Part shown: in pieces, positions 24,942 to 33,216 of the stretch
Layout of the letters: each line of letters begins with the position of its first letter
How positions within the stretch are numbered: position 1 is the stretch's first letter
From: Anaerolineales bacterium
GTDB taxonomy: Bacteria > Chloroflexota > Anaerolineae > Anaerolineales > UBA11579
Reading direction: 5' to 3'
Assembly (NCBI GenBank): GCA_020059485.1
Contig: JAGVCA010000014.1
Span: 1-62,221, forward strand
Length of the DNA stretch: 62,221 nt
Notes under the pieces: model-generated
Databases searched by the model: none
Told to the model about the DNA's origin: nothing
Seen by the model: only the letters and a program-made list of their open reading frames with translations
Program-made: the position numbers and the translations under genes

Positions 24942-25147
24942 AATTGATCCTAAATATTCCGGTAGTTGGTCGAGCCATTTGTGGTGCACTGATATGATAT
25001 TACCACAACCGTTATTCCGCCGGTGCAATGGTTATCTTCCCCCTGCACAGGATATCTTATCCGGCGGTTATGATACCGTTTGGATATACAGGGGGTTATT
25101 ATTGCCATAGATCAAAGTTGCCATGCGCAAGCTGGCCCGGGACTAGG

Positions 25148-25258
25148 CTAAGCGTTAATCGGGTCGCCGGGGATTACCACGATCAGATCTTCGTGCCGCC
25201 TGCGCTGGTGCCGGACGCACTCCGCGCACTGGAGGCGGATCAGAGAGGTGAAAGATGA
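25148..25258 (+). pseudogene. Relic of an ACT-domain gene
   Basis: The translated piece VAGDYHDQIFVPPALVPDAL parallels the C-terminus of the intact ACT protein at 19059-19454 (IAGYYHDHIFVP, then DALQAL). Nucleotide similarity also extends a little upstream. No start or first ACT half is present, so this is a decayed 3' fragment. Its TGA overlaps the ATG of the next gene (ATGA), which suggests that it once headed that operon. Confidence 0.65.
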
Positions 25259-25725
25259 AACATCCGGACTACTACCTGGTACATGCCAATATTGCCGTTG
25301 CCCGAGAGCCGCTGGATCATCCGGCGATGCAGGGGTTTATCGACCTGGCGGATGAGATCGATGCGCTCGGGCAAAAATCGCCGGGATTTATCTCACAGCC
25401 GGTGCCGGAGGATGAAGGAACGGTTTACCAAAACAGCGAATTGCTGAACCTGTCGATCTGGGATTCGGTCGAAGACCTGCGGGCCTTTACGCATTCGGGC
25501 GAGCATCTGGCGGCGATGGGCCATCGGGCTGAGTGGTTTGTGCAGGGGGAGAAGTACAACTATGTGTTGTATTGGGAGCGGCGCGGATTGCTGCCGACCG
25601 AGCGTGAGGTCGCCCGGCGGGTTGCGCACCTCAGGCAGCATGGTCCGACGCCTTTTGCGTTTACCTTTGACCAGGCCTATGCGGTGGAAACAGCGATCAG
25701 TTATCGGCAGGGTCCGGCCGGCTGA
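25255..25725 (+). CDS. DUF3291-family protein
   Basis: A 156-residue soluble protein. The opening YYLVHANIAVAREPLDHPAM and the core NLSIWDSVEDLRAFTHSGEH followed by VLYWE match DUF3291, a ferredoxin-like fold related to Dabb/monooxygenase-type barrels, with no established function. It starts in an ATGA overlap with the ACT relic. Confidence 0.78.
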   Translation: MKHPDYYLVHANIAVAREPLDHPAMQGFIDLADEIDALGQKSPGFISQPVPEDEGTVYQNSELLNLSIWDSVEDLRAFTHSGEHLAAMGHRAEWFVQGEKYNYVLYWERRGLLPTEREVARRVAHLRQHGPTPFAFTFDQAYAVETAISYRQGPAG

Positions 25726-25991
25726 CCGGTGCAGACAAAAAGCTCCATTGGGGGCGGACAATCCGTTCGGCGGACCTTGTAGGCAGCGTTTTGGGGAGCG
25801 GCCAGGTGGAGAAAGGGGTTGGCGTGCCTGCGTTCCCGGTCTGGCCGGCTTATAGAAATTTTCAATAAGAAGCAATAGATAAAAAAAATACACCTTATGA
25901 TTACTGTCACTAAGGGGTTCGACCTCTCCCCGGTATAGTATATCAGGCCCTTTGTGTGCTGGATGACAAACTGAACTATAAGGAGAGAAAA

Positions 25992-26240
25992 ATGACAGAC
26001 CTAACTCAAATATCTGCCAATCAGATAGTGGATGCCCGGGCGATGTCCTGCCCCGGACCGCTGCTGGAGGCAAAGAAAGCCATTGCCACGGTAAAAGTCG
26101 GCGAAATACTGGAGATCTGGTCGGGGGATGTCAACACCAAGGATGACATGCCCCGCTGGTGTCAGAAGGTGGGACATGAGTTCTTGGGGTCCCTTCCGGG
26201 TGAAGGGTACGAACGACTCTTTATCAAACGGGGTAAATAA
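25992..26240 (+). CDS. TusA-like sulfur carrier protein
   Basis: An 82-residue protein. VDARAMSCPGPLLEAKKAI is the TusA/SirA/YeeD signature, with the persulfide-carrying Cys in CPGP (about residue 21). The start at 25992 has an AAGGAGAG ribosome site. In dissimilatory sulfur metabolism such proteins pass sulfane sulfur between DsrE-type and Hdr-type proteins. Here it is the first gene of a cluster containing QmoABC-like and DsrE-like genes. A terminator-like hairpin follows it. Confidence 0.9.
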   Translation: MTDLTQISANQIVDARAMSCPGPLLEAKKAIATVKVGEILEIWSGDVNTKDDMPRWCQKVGHEFLGSLPGEGYERLFIKRGK

Positions 26241-26261
26241 TCGGGCGGCGCGAATCAGTTT

Positions 26262-26294
26262 TCCCTGGGGGCGAAATGCCCTCAGGGAGTTTTT
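26262..26294 (+). terminator. Terminator or attenuator after tusA
   Basis: Stem TCCCTG(g)GGGC / GCCC(t)CAGGGA (26262-26272 with 26278-26288) followed by GTTTTT. It lies between tusA and the mvhD-like gene, so it would set a higher level of tusA message than of the downstream redox genes. Confidence 0.65.
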
Positions 26295-26320
26295 GGTTGC
26301 GATCTATCCGGGAGCCGAAG

Positions 26321-26776
26321 ATGACCGATCTGATGCAAAAACCTGAGACAAAGATTCTGATCCTGGCCACGCTGGCGGGTGGGTATGCCGGGGCAGACGC
26401 CACAGGGCAATCACACCTGGATTACCCATCCAATACGTATATCCTGCCGGTGATGTGCCCAGTGATGTTCCCGCCTGAGTTCTTTATTCGGTCCTTTGAG
26501 CGCGGGATTGACGGCATTCTGTTGATGTACAGTGGGACGGACAGCCCCTATAAAGTGGAGGCTGCGGGAACGGCAAAACTAATCAACCAGTCTTACGAAT
26601 TGATGAAAGAGCGGGGAATCGATATCCGCCGGCTGCGTCTGGCGGCGATCTGTACCGTGTGCGTCAAGCCATTCCTTAAAGAGGTGAACAATATGCACAC
26701 CCTTCTCAAAGGGATTGGGCCGGTAAGCGCTGAGATCAAGCCCCAACAGGCTGAGGCGCAAAGGACACTACCATGA
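26321..26776 (+). CDS. Divergent MvhD/FlpD-like subunit
   Basis: A 151-residue protein related to the MvhD/HdrA-associated delta subunit. The TYILPVMCPVMFPPEFFIRS stretch followed by FERGIDGILLMYSG parallels the MvhD core (RVMCSGRVDPEF type). The usual [2Fe-2S] Cys set is largely missing. Only three Cys remain, one in VMCPV and two in ICTVC. In sulfate reducers this domain is fused to QmoB, whereas here it is a separate gene ahead of qmoA-like. It may be a structural or altered redox subunit. The start at 26321 is chosen at MTDLMQ, and the stop overlaps the next start. Confidence 0.65.
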   Translation: MTDLMQKPETKILILATLAGGYAGADATGQSHLDYPSNTYILPVMCPVMFPPEFFIRSFERGIDGILLMYSGTDSPYKVEAAGTAKLINQSYELMKERGIDIRRLRLAAICTVCVKPFLKEVNNMHTLLKGIGPVSAEIKPQQAEAQRTLP

Positions 26777-28083
26777 CGAAAATCCATGTCGATGCACTGG
26801 TGGTTGGCGGGGGAATTGCGGGGATGCAGACCGCCCTGGACCTGGGGGATCAGGGATACCAGGTGGCACTGGTGGAAAAAGAGCCGAGCGTCGGGGGCAA
26901 GATGATCACCCTGAGCAAGGTCTTCCCGACATTGGACTGCTGCTCATGCATCACTACGCCAAAGATGTCGGCAGTGGCACACCATCCCAAAATCCAGTTG
27001 TTCACCTACTGTGAGGTAGACAGGGTGGACGGGCAGGACGGTGAGTTCACGGTCTCTGTGGTGCAAAAGCCTCGTTATGTGAATGCCGATATCTGCACGG
27101 GCTGCCGGCTGTGCGAGTATGAATGCCCGATTACCGTGCCGAGCATGTTTGACCGGGGGTTGGGGTCTTATCACGCCGTGCGGGTGCCGTTCTCCACTGC
27201 TGTGCCGCAGATCGCCGTGTTGGATATTGAATACTGCCTGTTGTGCGGAAAGTGCGAAAAAGTCTGCCCGGTGGGGGCGGTTGACTTTACCCAGACGCCG
27301 GAGACCTTCGAGATCGATACCACCAGCATTGTGCTAGCGACCGGTTTTGAAATGACCGATGTGTCCGCTAAAAAGGAATATGGCGCCGGGAGGCTATCGA
27401 ACGTGATCGATCCGTTGATGATGGAAAGGTTCCTGGCACCCACTGGTCCCTACGGGCGTGTGCTGCGGCCCGGAGATGGGATGGAGCCGACTACGATCGC
27501 GTATGTGCAGTGCGCCGGCTCGCGAGATGAGACGCTGGGGATTGAATACTGTTCCCGGACCTGTTGTATGTACGCCATCAAGCAATCGATGCTGATCAGC
27601 GGGGCACTCCCGCTGGCTGAGGTGACGATCTTCTATATGGATATCCGGACCTTCGGTAAGGGTTACGAGCAGTTCTACCAGAATGCCAAAGCGATGGGGG
27701 TCGAGTTCGTGCGCGGCAAGGTCGCATCGATCCAGGAGGATGAGAACCATTACCCGATTGTTCGGGTGGAACTGACCGAAGAAGGCCGGGTGGTCGAACG
27801 CACTTTCGATCTGGTGGTGCTCTCGTTGGGGATGGTTCTCGGAGACCCGTTAGCCAGGTTTGGTCTGCAGCCGGCAGAGGACGGGTTTGCCTCCCTCCCA
27901 TCTGTAAATGCTTCCCCGTGGGCGACGACGCGGCCGGGAGTGTTTGTTGCCGGTACGGCAGGCGGCCCGATGGATATTGTGGACAGCATCGTGACGGCCA
28001 GTGCAGCGGCTTCGGCGGCCTCGGCCTACATCCGCAGCAAGACGCAGGTGAGCATTGAGGAAGGCGAGGTGGCGTATGTCTGA
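26773..28083 (+). CDS. QmoA/HdrA-like flavoprotein with two [4Fe-4S] motifs
   Basis: A 436-residue cytoplasmic subunit. The FAD-binding GGGIAGMQTA begins at residue 12, the HdrA-type Cys patch FPTLDCCSC lies at 51-59, and two ferredoxin motifs follow at C108/111/114/118 and C155/158/161/165. QCAGSRDETLGIEYCSRTCC near 246-265 is diagnostic of HdrA/QmoA. Its ATG overlaps the MvhD-like stop by 4 bases. In Qmo complexes this subunit passes electrons between a soluble partner and the membrane subunit. The partner here is unknown, as no aprAB is in the window. Confidence 0.88.
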   Translation: MTKIHVDALVVGGGIAGMQTALDLGDQGYQVALVEKEPSVGGKMITLSKVFPTLDCCSCITTPKMSAVAHHPKIQLFTYCEVDRVDGQDGEFTVSVVQKPRYVNADICTGCRLCEYECPITVPSMFDRGLGSYHAVRVPFSTAVPQIAVLDIEYCLLCGKCEKVCPVGAVDFTQTPETFEIDTTSIVLATGFEMTDVSAKKEYGAGRLSNVIDPLMMERFLAPTGPYGRVLRPGDGMEPTTIAYVQCAGSRDETLGIEYCSRTCCMYAIKQSMLISGALPLAEVTIFYMDIRTFGKGYEQFYQNAKAMGVEFVRGKVASIQEDENHYPIVRVELTEEGRVVERTFDLVVLSLGMVLGDPLARFGLQPAEDGFASLPSVNASPWATTRPGVFVAGTAGGPMDIVDSIVTASAAASAASAYIRSKTQVSIEEGEVAYV

Positions 28084-30085
28084 AAAACCGAAGATCGGCG
28101 TATACACCTGTTACTGCGGTGGAAACATCAGCCACACGGTGAAATGCGAGCAGGTGGCCAAGGTGATGGCCGACCAGCCGGATGTGGTCATTTCCCGCAC
28201 CAACATGTCGCTGTGCTCGGATGCCGGGCAGTCCCAGATCGAAGAAGATATCCGGGAACTGGGTGTCAACCGGGTGGTGATTGGGGCGTGCGCTCCTTCG
28301 CTGCATGAGCCAACCTTCCGGAATACGGTTGTTCGGGCTGGTCTGAACCCGTACCTGTATCACCATGTTGGCCTGCGGGAACAGGATTCGTGGGTGCACT
28401 CTTGCGATTGCGACGGGGCGACCTGCAAGGCGGTCCGGTTGATGTCGGCTGGTGTGGCCAAGGCGCGTTTTCTGGACCCGCTGGAACCGATCCGCCTGGA
28501 AGCAGAAAAACAGGCCCTGGTGATCGGCGGTGGAGTAGCGGGGCTGCGTTCAGCTCTGGATATTGCCAACCAGGGATTGCGCGTAGTGCTGGTGGAGAAA
28601 TCGCCTTTCCTGGGCGGACGGATGGCACAACTGGCGAAGGTGTTTCCCACCGGGGAGGAAGCCCAGCGCTTGCTGTCGGAACTGATCGATGAGGTTGTCC
28701 AGCATCCCCGGATCGGGGTCTTTATCCAGACCGAGGTGGTGGGAGTCAGCGGGTATGTGGGGAAGTATGGCATTGATCTGCTGCAGCATGGGCGCGGTGT
28801 GACAGCCGAAAATGGGGAAGCACTGGCGGCTGGCTGTACACAATTTGTGCCGGATGAATTTAACTACAACCTGACTGAGCGCAAGGTGATCTATAAACCG
28901 TATCAGGGTTGTTACCCTGCTCTGCCTGCCGTAGATTGGGATCATTATGATGGTGAATCGATCCTGCTGAACGGAAAGAAGGAAGTCCTCCAGGACCAGG
29001 CGCAGCCCTATCAATTGACCGTGGGGGCGATCGTGGTGGCGACGGGCTTTGACCCCTATACCCCGCACACCGGCGAATACGGCTATGGGGAATTACCCCA
29101 GGTGGCAACGCTGGCTGAATTGATCCGACACCTGGCTGTGCACCCTGAGGCGAAAAGCCTGCGCTGGAATGGGCGCATCGTGCGCGACGTGGTCATGGTC
29201 CACTGTGTGGGCAGCCGCGAGATCGAAGGCGTTGATGCCCTGCAGGAAGACGGCTTAGTGAATAATTACTGCTCGCGGGTATGCTGCACAGCCACACTGC
29301 ACATGATCGAGGAACTGCACACGCACTTCCCGGGCCTGAACATCTTTGACCTGTACCAGGATATCCGCACATACGGGCGCGGGCATGAGGAATACTACCG
29401 CAGTGCGCTCTCATCGGGGACGCGTTTTGTGCGCTACAACGGGGAAGACCGCCCTGAGGTGATCGCCGCCCTTGAGGGGGATACCCACCCGGTGCTGGTG
29501 CATGTGAAGGATGCCCTGACCTACAACCAGGAACTGGAGATTCCTGCCGATCTGGTGGTACTGGCGACCGGGATGCAGCCGCGTCAGATCGATGACCTGG
29601 TGCGGATGCTCAAGGTCTCGCGCGGGAATGACCGTTTCCTTTTGGAAGTCCACCCCAAATTACGCCCGGTGGAAACCGCGGTGAACGGGGTGATCCTGGC
29701 CGGTACGGCCCAGGGGCCGATGAATATTCAGGAAAGCATCTTGGCGGCTTCGGCAGCGGCGGCTAAGGTGGTCTCTTTGCTGGGCAGCGGTCAGGTGGAA
29801 CTACAGCCGTTCGTTGCTGCGGTGAATGCTGCCAAGTGCGATGGCACCGGCGCCTGCGTGGAAGCCTGCGAGTATGAGGGCGCGATTGCCCTGGAAACCC
29901 TGGTTGAAAATGGAAAAGAGGTCAAACGTGCTGTGGTGACTGCAGCGAACTGCTCGGGCTGCGGGGCGTGCGTGAGTGTGTGCCCCAACCGGGCGATCGA
30001 TGTGCAGGGCTGGACGCTTGCCCAGTATGAAGCGATGGTGGATGCGATCGCAATGGATATCGTTGATCTTGTGGAGGCAGAATGA
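28076..30085 (+). CDS. QmoB/HdrA-like flavoprotein, large
   Basis: A 669-residue HdrA homologue. The N-terminal YTCYCGGNISHTVKC and SLCSDAGQ segments and the FAD motif GGGVAGLRSA (about 151-160) are followed by CVGSREIEG and NNYCSRVCC. Two ferredoxin motifs lie near the C-terminus (CDGTGACVEAC and CSGCGACVSVCP). It lacks the MvhD domain found at the end of QmoB in sulfate reducers, and that domain is encoded separately upstream. The start at 28076 overlaps the qmoA-like stop by 8 bases. It is expected to be a cytoplasmic electron-transfer subunit bound to the QmoC-like protein. Confidence 0.87.
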   Translation: MSEKPKIGVYTCYCGGNISHTVKCEQVAKVMADQPDVVISRTNMSLCSDAGQSQIEEDIRELGVNRVVIGACAPSLHEPTFRNTVVRAGLNPYLYHHVGLREQDSWVHSCDCDGATCKAVRLMSAGVAKARFLDPLEPIRLEAEKQALVIGGGVAGLRSALDIANQGLRVVLVEKSPFLGGRMAQLAKVFPTGEEAQRLLSELIDEVVQHPRIGVFIQTEVVGVSGYVGKYGIDLLQHGRGVTAENGEALAAGCTQFVPDEFNYNLTERKVIYKPYQGCYPALPAVDWDHYDGESILLNGKKEVLQDQAQPYQLTVGAIVVATGFDPYTPHTGEYGYGELPQVATLAELIRHLAVHPEAKSLRWNGRIVRDVVMVHCVGSREIEGVDALQEDGLVNNYCSRVCCTATLHMIEELHTHFPGLNIFDLYQDIRTYGRGHEEYYRSALSSGTRFVRYNGEDRPEVIAALEGDTHPVLVHVKDALTYNQELEIPADLVVLATGMQPRQIDDLVRMLKVSRGNDRFLLEVHPKLRPVETAVNGVILAGTAQGPMNIQESILAASAAAAKVVSLLGSGQVELQPFVAAVNAAKCDGTGACVEACEYEGAIALETLVENGKEVKRAVVTAANCSGCGACVSVCPNRAIDVQGWTLAQYEAMVDAIAMDIVDLVEAE

Positions 30086-30381
30086 TGCCAACTGAAACGT
30101 CGTCACTTTCACGTGGAGAGATGCTCAAACGGCTCCGAGCGGAGCATGGGGAGAGCGTGGAGCGGACCCAGCAGCTGCTTCGTGAGCAGAAACGGGTACA
30201 GCAGGAAGTGTGCAAATCGATCCGGGAGAAGGCCAAGACCGTGCCCGAGATCGCCGAGGAGCTTGGCATGAAGCCGGCCGATGTGCTGTGGTATCTGGCT
30301 TCTTTCAGAAAATACGGGCTGGTGGTGGAAGAGGGGATGTGCGGCGACTACCCGCTTTACAGGAAGGCAGAGGAGAAGTGA
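30082..30381 (+). CDS. Small winged-helix-like protein within the qmo-like operon
   Basis: A 99-residue protein with a charged helix (residues 10-45) and a helix-turn-helix-like segment KTVPEIAEELGMKPADVLWYL followed by a wing-like tail. It overlaps the preceding stop (ATGA) and ends one base before the next start, so it is tightly coupled to the redox subunits. It may be a DNA-binding regulator, or a structural subunit that borrows the fold. No named family is assigned. Confidence 0.6.
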   Translation: MMPTETSSLSRGEMLKRLRAEHGESVERTQQLLREQKRVQQEVCKSIREKAKTVPEIAEELGMKPADVLWYLASFRKYGLVVEEGMCGDYPLYRKAEEK

Positions 30382-30382
30382 G

Positions 30383-31531
30383 ATGACTATCAGGCTAGAC
30401 CCTACCTTCTTAAGAGAACTGCAAGAGTATGGCGAAGGCGGTTTCAGCGAGTGCTTCAACTGCGGCAACTGCACTGCCATCTGCCCCTATACCAGCGATG
30501 ACTACCCCTTTCCGCGCAACATGATCCGCCTGGTTCAGATCGGGGGACGCGAAAAGGTGCGGGGGAGTATTGACCCCTGGCTGTGTTACTACTGCGGTGA
30601 CTGCTCTGAGACCTGCCCGCGTGGGGCGGAACCGGGGGAGATCATGATGTCTCTGCGGCGCTGGCTCACCGCCCAGTACGACTGGACCGGGTTAGCACGC
30701 AAGTTTTACACCTCCGAGGTGTGGGAAATTGGCTCGATGGTGGTCCTGGGTCTGTTGGTGATTCTGACTGCAGTCTTCTTCCACGCACCGATCGTGACTG
30801 ACCGGGTTGAATTGAACACTTTTGCGCCTGTGGAGTTTATCCATACAGCCGACTGGATCATGGCTGGCTTTTTGGTGTTTTTCATCACCACGAATGTCCT
30901 CCGGATGCACAAGTTTATTATGCGGGACGGAGTGAACGAGCGTATACCATTGAAGCTGTATCTGACCGAAGCCTGGCATCTCGTGGTCCATTTTGCTACC
31001 CAGAAGCGCTGGGCGCAGTGTGAAGAAGGGAAGGCAAAACGCAACTGGTCCTGGATCGCCCATATGTTGCTGGTATCCGGCTATGTGCTGATGCTGGTGA
31101 TCATCATCTTCTTCCTGAAGTGGTTCCAGGTGGATGAGATCTACCCGATCTGGCATCCGCAGCGCTGGCTGGGCTACTATGCGACCATTGTGCTGGTGTT
31201 TGGGGCGGCGAGAGCGATCATCGGACGGATCCGGAAGACCTTGCAGATGCATCGTTTTTCACACCCCAGCGACTGGATCTTCCCGGTCCTGCTGCTGGTG
31301 GTGACCCTGACAGGGATCTTCCAGCATACCTTCCGGTATCTTGGATTACCGCTGGCAACCTACTACACCTATGTGGTCCACCTGGCGTTTGTAGCCCCAA
31401 TGCTGATCCTGGAAGTGCCTTTCGGCAAGTGGTCGCACCTGTATTATCGGCCGCTGGCAGTTTATTTTGAGCGGATCAGGGCGAGGGCAAAAGAAGTGGC
31501 GCTGGTAGGACAACCGGCTGCCGCAGATTGA
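30383..31531 (+). CDS. QmoC-like HdrC/HdrE fusion, membrane subunit
   Basis: A 382-residue protein. The N-terminal HdrC-type domain holds two [4Fe-4S] motifs (C24/27/30/34 and C68/71/74/78). From residue 115 on there are six membrane helices with several His that could bind b haem (H134, H154, H176, H199, H203, H227, H315, H333). This layout is that of QmoC, which exchanges electrons with menaquinone. It would anchor the two HdrA-like flavoproteins to the membrane. The start at 30383 follows GGAGAAG and the preceding stop by one base. Confidence 0.88.
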   Translation: MTIRLDPTFLRELQEYGEGGFSECFNCGNCTAICPYTSDDYPFPRNMIRLVQIGGREKVRGSIDPWLCYYCGDCSETCPRGAEPGEIMMSLRRWLTAQYDWTGLARKFYTSEVWEIGSMVVLGLLVILTAVFFHAPIVTDRVELNTFAPVEFIHTADWIMAGFLVFFITTNVLRMHKFIMRDGVNERIPLKLYLTEAWHLVVHFATQKRWAQCEEGKAKRNWSWIAHMLLVSGYVLMLVIIIFFLKWFQVDEIYPIWHPQRWLGYYATIVLVFGAARAIIGRIRKTLQMHRFSHPSDWIFPVLLLVVTLTGIFQHTFRYLGLPLATYYTYVVHLAFVAPMLILEVPFGKWSHLYYRPLAVYFERIRARAKEVALVGQPAAAD

Positions 31532-31571
31532 GATCAAAACTGAATACATACAATCAAACAAGGAGATAGAA

Positions 31572-31934
31572 ATGACTGAAAAAATGGCAATCGTGTGCAA
31601 TGGAGATACCCCGGCGAGCATCATGCCAACGCTGATCTTCTCGACCTCCGGGCTGTCGCTGGATTACGATGTGCGCGTCTTCATTTGCCCGGCGGGGGCG
31701 CGTTGGATGCTGGCTGGCGAACTGGAGAAACTGGGCACCCCGAAAGGGCTACCAAACCCGGTGAAACTGTTCAACGATATTCTCGAGCTGGGCGGTGAGA
31801 TCGTGCTGTGCGAACTGGCCCTGGAGAACAAGGATATTGACCCCAAGGACCTGCGCGACCCGCGGATCCTAATCAAGAAAGCTCCACCATTCCTGATGGA
31901 TGTGGAAGGCGCGGCCCAGACATACGTGTTCTGA
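31572..31934 (+). CDS. DsrE-family sulfur-transfer protein
   Basis: A 120-residue protein of the DsrE/DrsE2-like fold (MAIVCNGDTPASIMPTLIF, then DVRVFICPAGARWMLAG). The putative active Cys lies in IVLCELALENKDI near residue 80. Such proteins exchange persulfide sulfur with TusA. Pairing at the two ends of a qmo-like operon supports a sulfur relay feeding the complex (inference). It has an AAGGAGAT ribosome site, 40 bases after qmoC-like. Confidence 0.82.
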   Translation: MTEKMAIVCNGDTPASIMPTLIFSTSGLSLDYDVRVFICPAGARWMLAGELEKLGTPKGLPNPVKLFNDILELGGEIVLCELALENKDIDPKDLRDPRILIKKAPPFLMDVEGAAQTYVF

Positions 31935-31945
31935 TCGACAATCTG

Positions 31946-31979
31946 GATCCCGGACTTGAGGGAGACATGGTCCGGGATC
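31946..31979 (+). terminator. Hairpin at the end of the qmo-like operon
   Basis: Perfect 10-bp inverted repeat GATCCCGGAC / GTCCGGGATC with a 14-base loop, just after the dsrE-like stop. No T run follows, so it may be an RNA-stabilising or weak termination element. Confidence 0.45.
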
Positions 31980-32040
31980 GAATCAGTGAAGACACAAGGG
32001 GCCTGGTCTGTCACTTGTGTTGAGTCACACCCCCTCTAAG

Positions 32041-32069
32041 GAAGAGGCTGGCGCAAGCCGGCCTCTTCT
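32041..32069. terminator. Hairpin between convergent dsrE-like and lysR genes
   Basis: Stem GAAGAGGC(t)GGC / GCC(g)GCCTCTTC closed by a GCAA tetraloop. It sits between converging genes, where it could separate the two transcripts. It has no T run on either side. Confidence 0.4.
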
Positions 32070-32091
32070 GGTCCCGGTGGGAACCGGAAGA

Positions 32092-33024
32092 TCAATTGCT
32101 ATCGGTGGGCCTTCTCAGCAGGTCCTGATTATCCGGATGGTGGACAAAGCTCCAGAACACCTCCTGGGGATGGTTGTCCGGGGAATCGAGCTGGCTGCGC
32201 ACCATATAGATCTTGCGGCGGAGATCGAGACCTTCCACCGGCAATTCAACCACTTTGCGCTGGTCCAATTGGCTGGCGGTGGCCAGGCGGGAAACAAACG
32301 CAATCCCGTAACCTGCGGAGACCGTCTCCACGATCGCTTCGGCATTCCCCAATTCCAGAAAGATATCCAGATCGTCGATGGAAATATCAAATTTGGACAA
32401 CTGCTCCAGCATGACCTTGCGGGTGCCGGAAGTAGGTTCGCGGATTAACATCGGCTGGGCGAGCAAATCTGAAGGCTCGATGTAGGCATAGTCTGCCCAG
32501 GGATGGAACCGGGGGACAATCAGGATGATGGAGTCTTCAAAGAATTCTGTGACTTCCATCCCGGGTTCGATCGATTCGTAGGAGAGTACGCCGAGATGGG
32601 CTTCGCCTTCCAGCAAGCGCGGGATGACATGCGGCGAGGTGCAGGAGAGGATGCTGACCTTGATGCCAGGGAACTTCAGGCGGAAGCGGGCGGCCAGCTG
32701 GGGGAGGATGTATTTCCCCGAGGTGGTGCTGCAGGCGATCCGCAGTTCACCAAGCACCTGGTCGTTGAGCGAGACCATCATTTCGTGGAGCGCGTTGGAA
32801 CTGCGCAGCAGTTTGCGCGCCCAGGGCAGGAGCACACGGCCCGCATCTGTCATGGCTGGTTTTCTTTTCGAACGGTCGAACAAGGCTATACCGAGGTCGG
32901 TTTCCAGGACCTTAATGTGATGGCTGACGGTGGGCTGGGAGAGGTTGAGACGCTTGGCGGCCTCGGAGAAACTGAGGGTTTCCGCCACCTGGACGAAGGC
33001 TTGCAGTTTGGTCAATTCGATCAT
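32092..33024 (-). CDS. LysR-family regulator (CysB/CysL-like)
   Basis: A 310-residue regulator. The N-terminal winged helix LTKLQAFVQVAETLSFSEAA and LNLSQPTVSHHIKVLETDLG is a textbook LysR domain, and residues 90-300 form the periplasmic-binding-like effector domain (LRIACSTTSGKYILPQLAARF). It converges with the qmo-like operon. Many LysR proteins of this branch respond to sulfur or nitrogen compounds, so it may control the adjacent cluster, but it does not face that promoter. Confidence 0.88.
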   Translation of the reverse strand: MIELTKLQAFVQVAETLSFSEAAKRLNLSQPTVSHHIKVLETDLGIALFDRSKRKPAMTDAGRVLLPWARKLLRSSNALHEMMVSLNDQVLGELRIACSTTSGKYILPQLAARFRLKFPGIKVSILSCTSPHVIPRLLEGEAHLGVLSYESIEPGMEVTEFFEDSIILIVPRFHPWADYAYIEPSDLLAQPMLIREPTSGTRKVMLEQLSKFDISIDDLDIFLELGNAEAIVETVSAGYGIAFVSRLATASQLDQRKVVELPVEGLDLRRKIYMVRSQLDSPDNHPQEVFWSFVHHPDNQDLLRRPTDSN

Positions 33025-33121
33025 GGATGCATTCCCATTTCCTTTTATTGTAACTGAGAATGGGGCTAAGCATACAGAACCGCAAGCACATGGAGCAGAC
33101 TGTCAAAACCCGCAGGGTGCG

Positions 33122-33216
33122 GTATTTGTGGTGTGAATGGTTTTCGGCCTGTTCCGAACCGCATCCAACCCTATTTTGAATCAAATGAAGGTAGTTTTCT
33201 TGGCAGATCCCTTAGA
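33122..33216 (+). repeat. Diverged direct repeat, copy 1
   Basis: Shares with 36811-36897 the order TTGTGG...CCTGTTC.GAA.CGC...TTTTG..TCAAATGAAGGT..TTTT...CCTTAG. This copy overlaps the 3' end of the nitronate monooxygenase-like gene. Both copies lie in the same orientation and bracket two genes. Confidence 0.5.
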
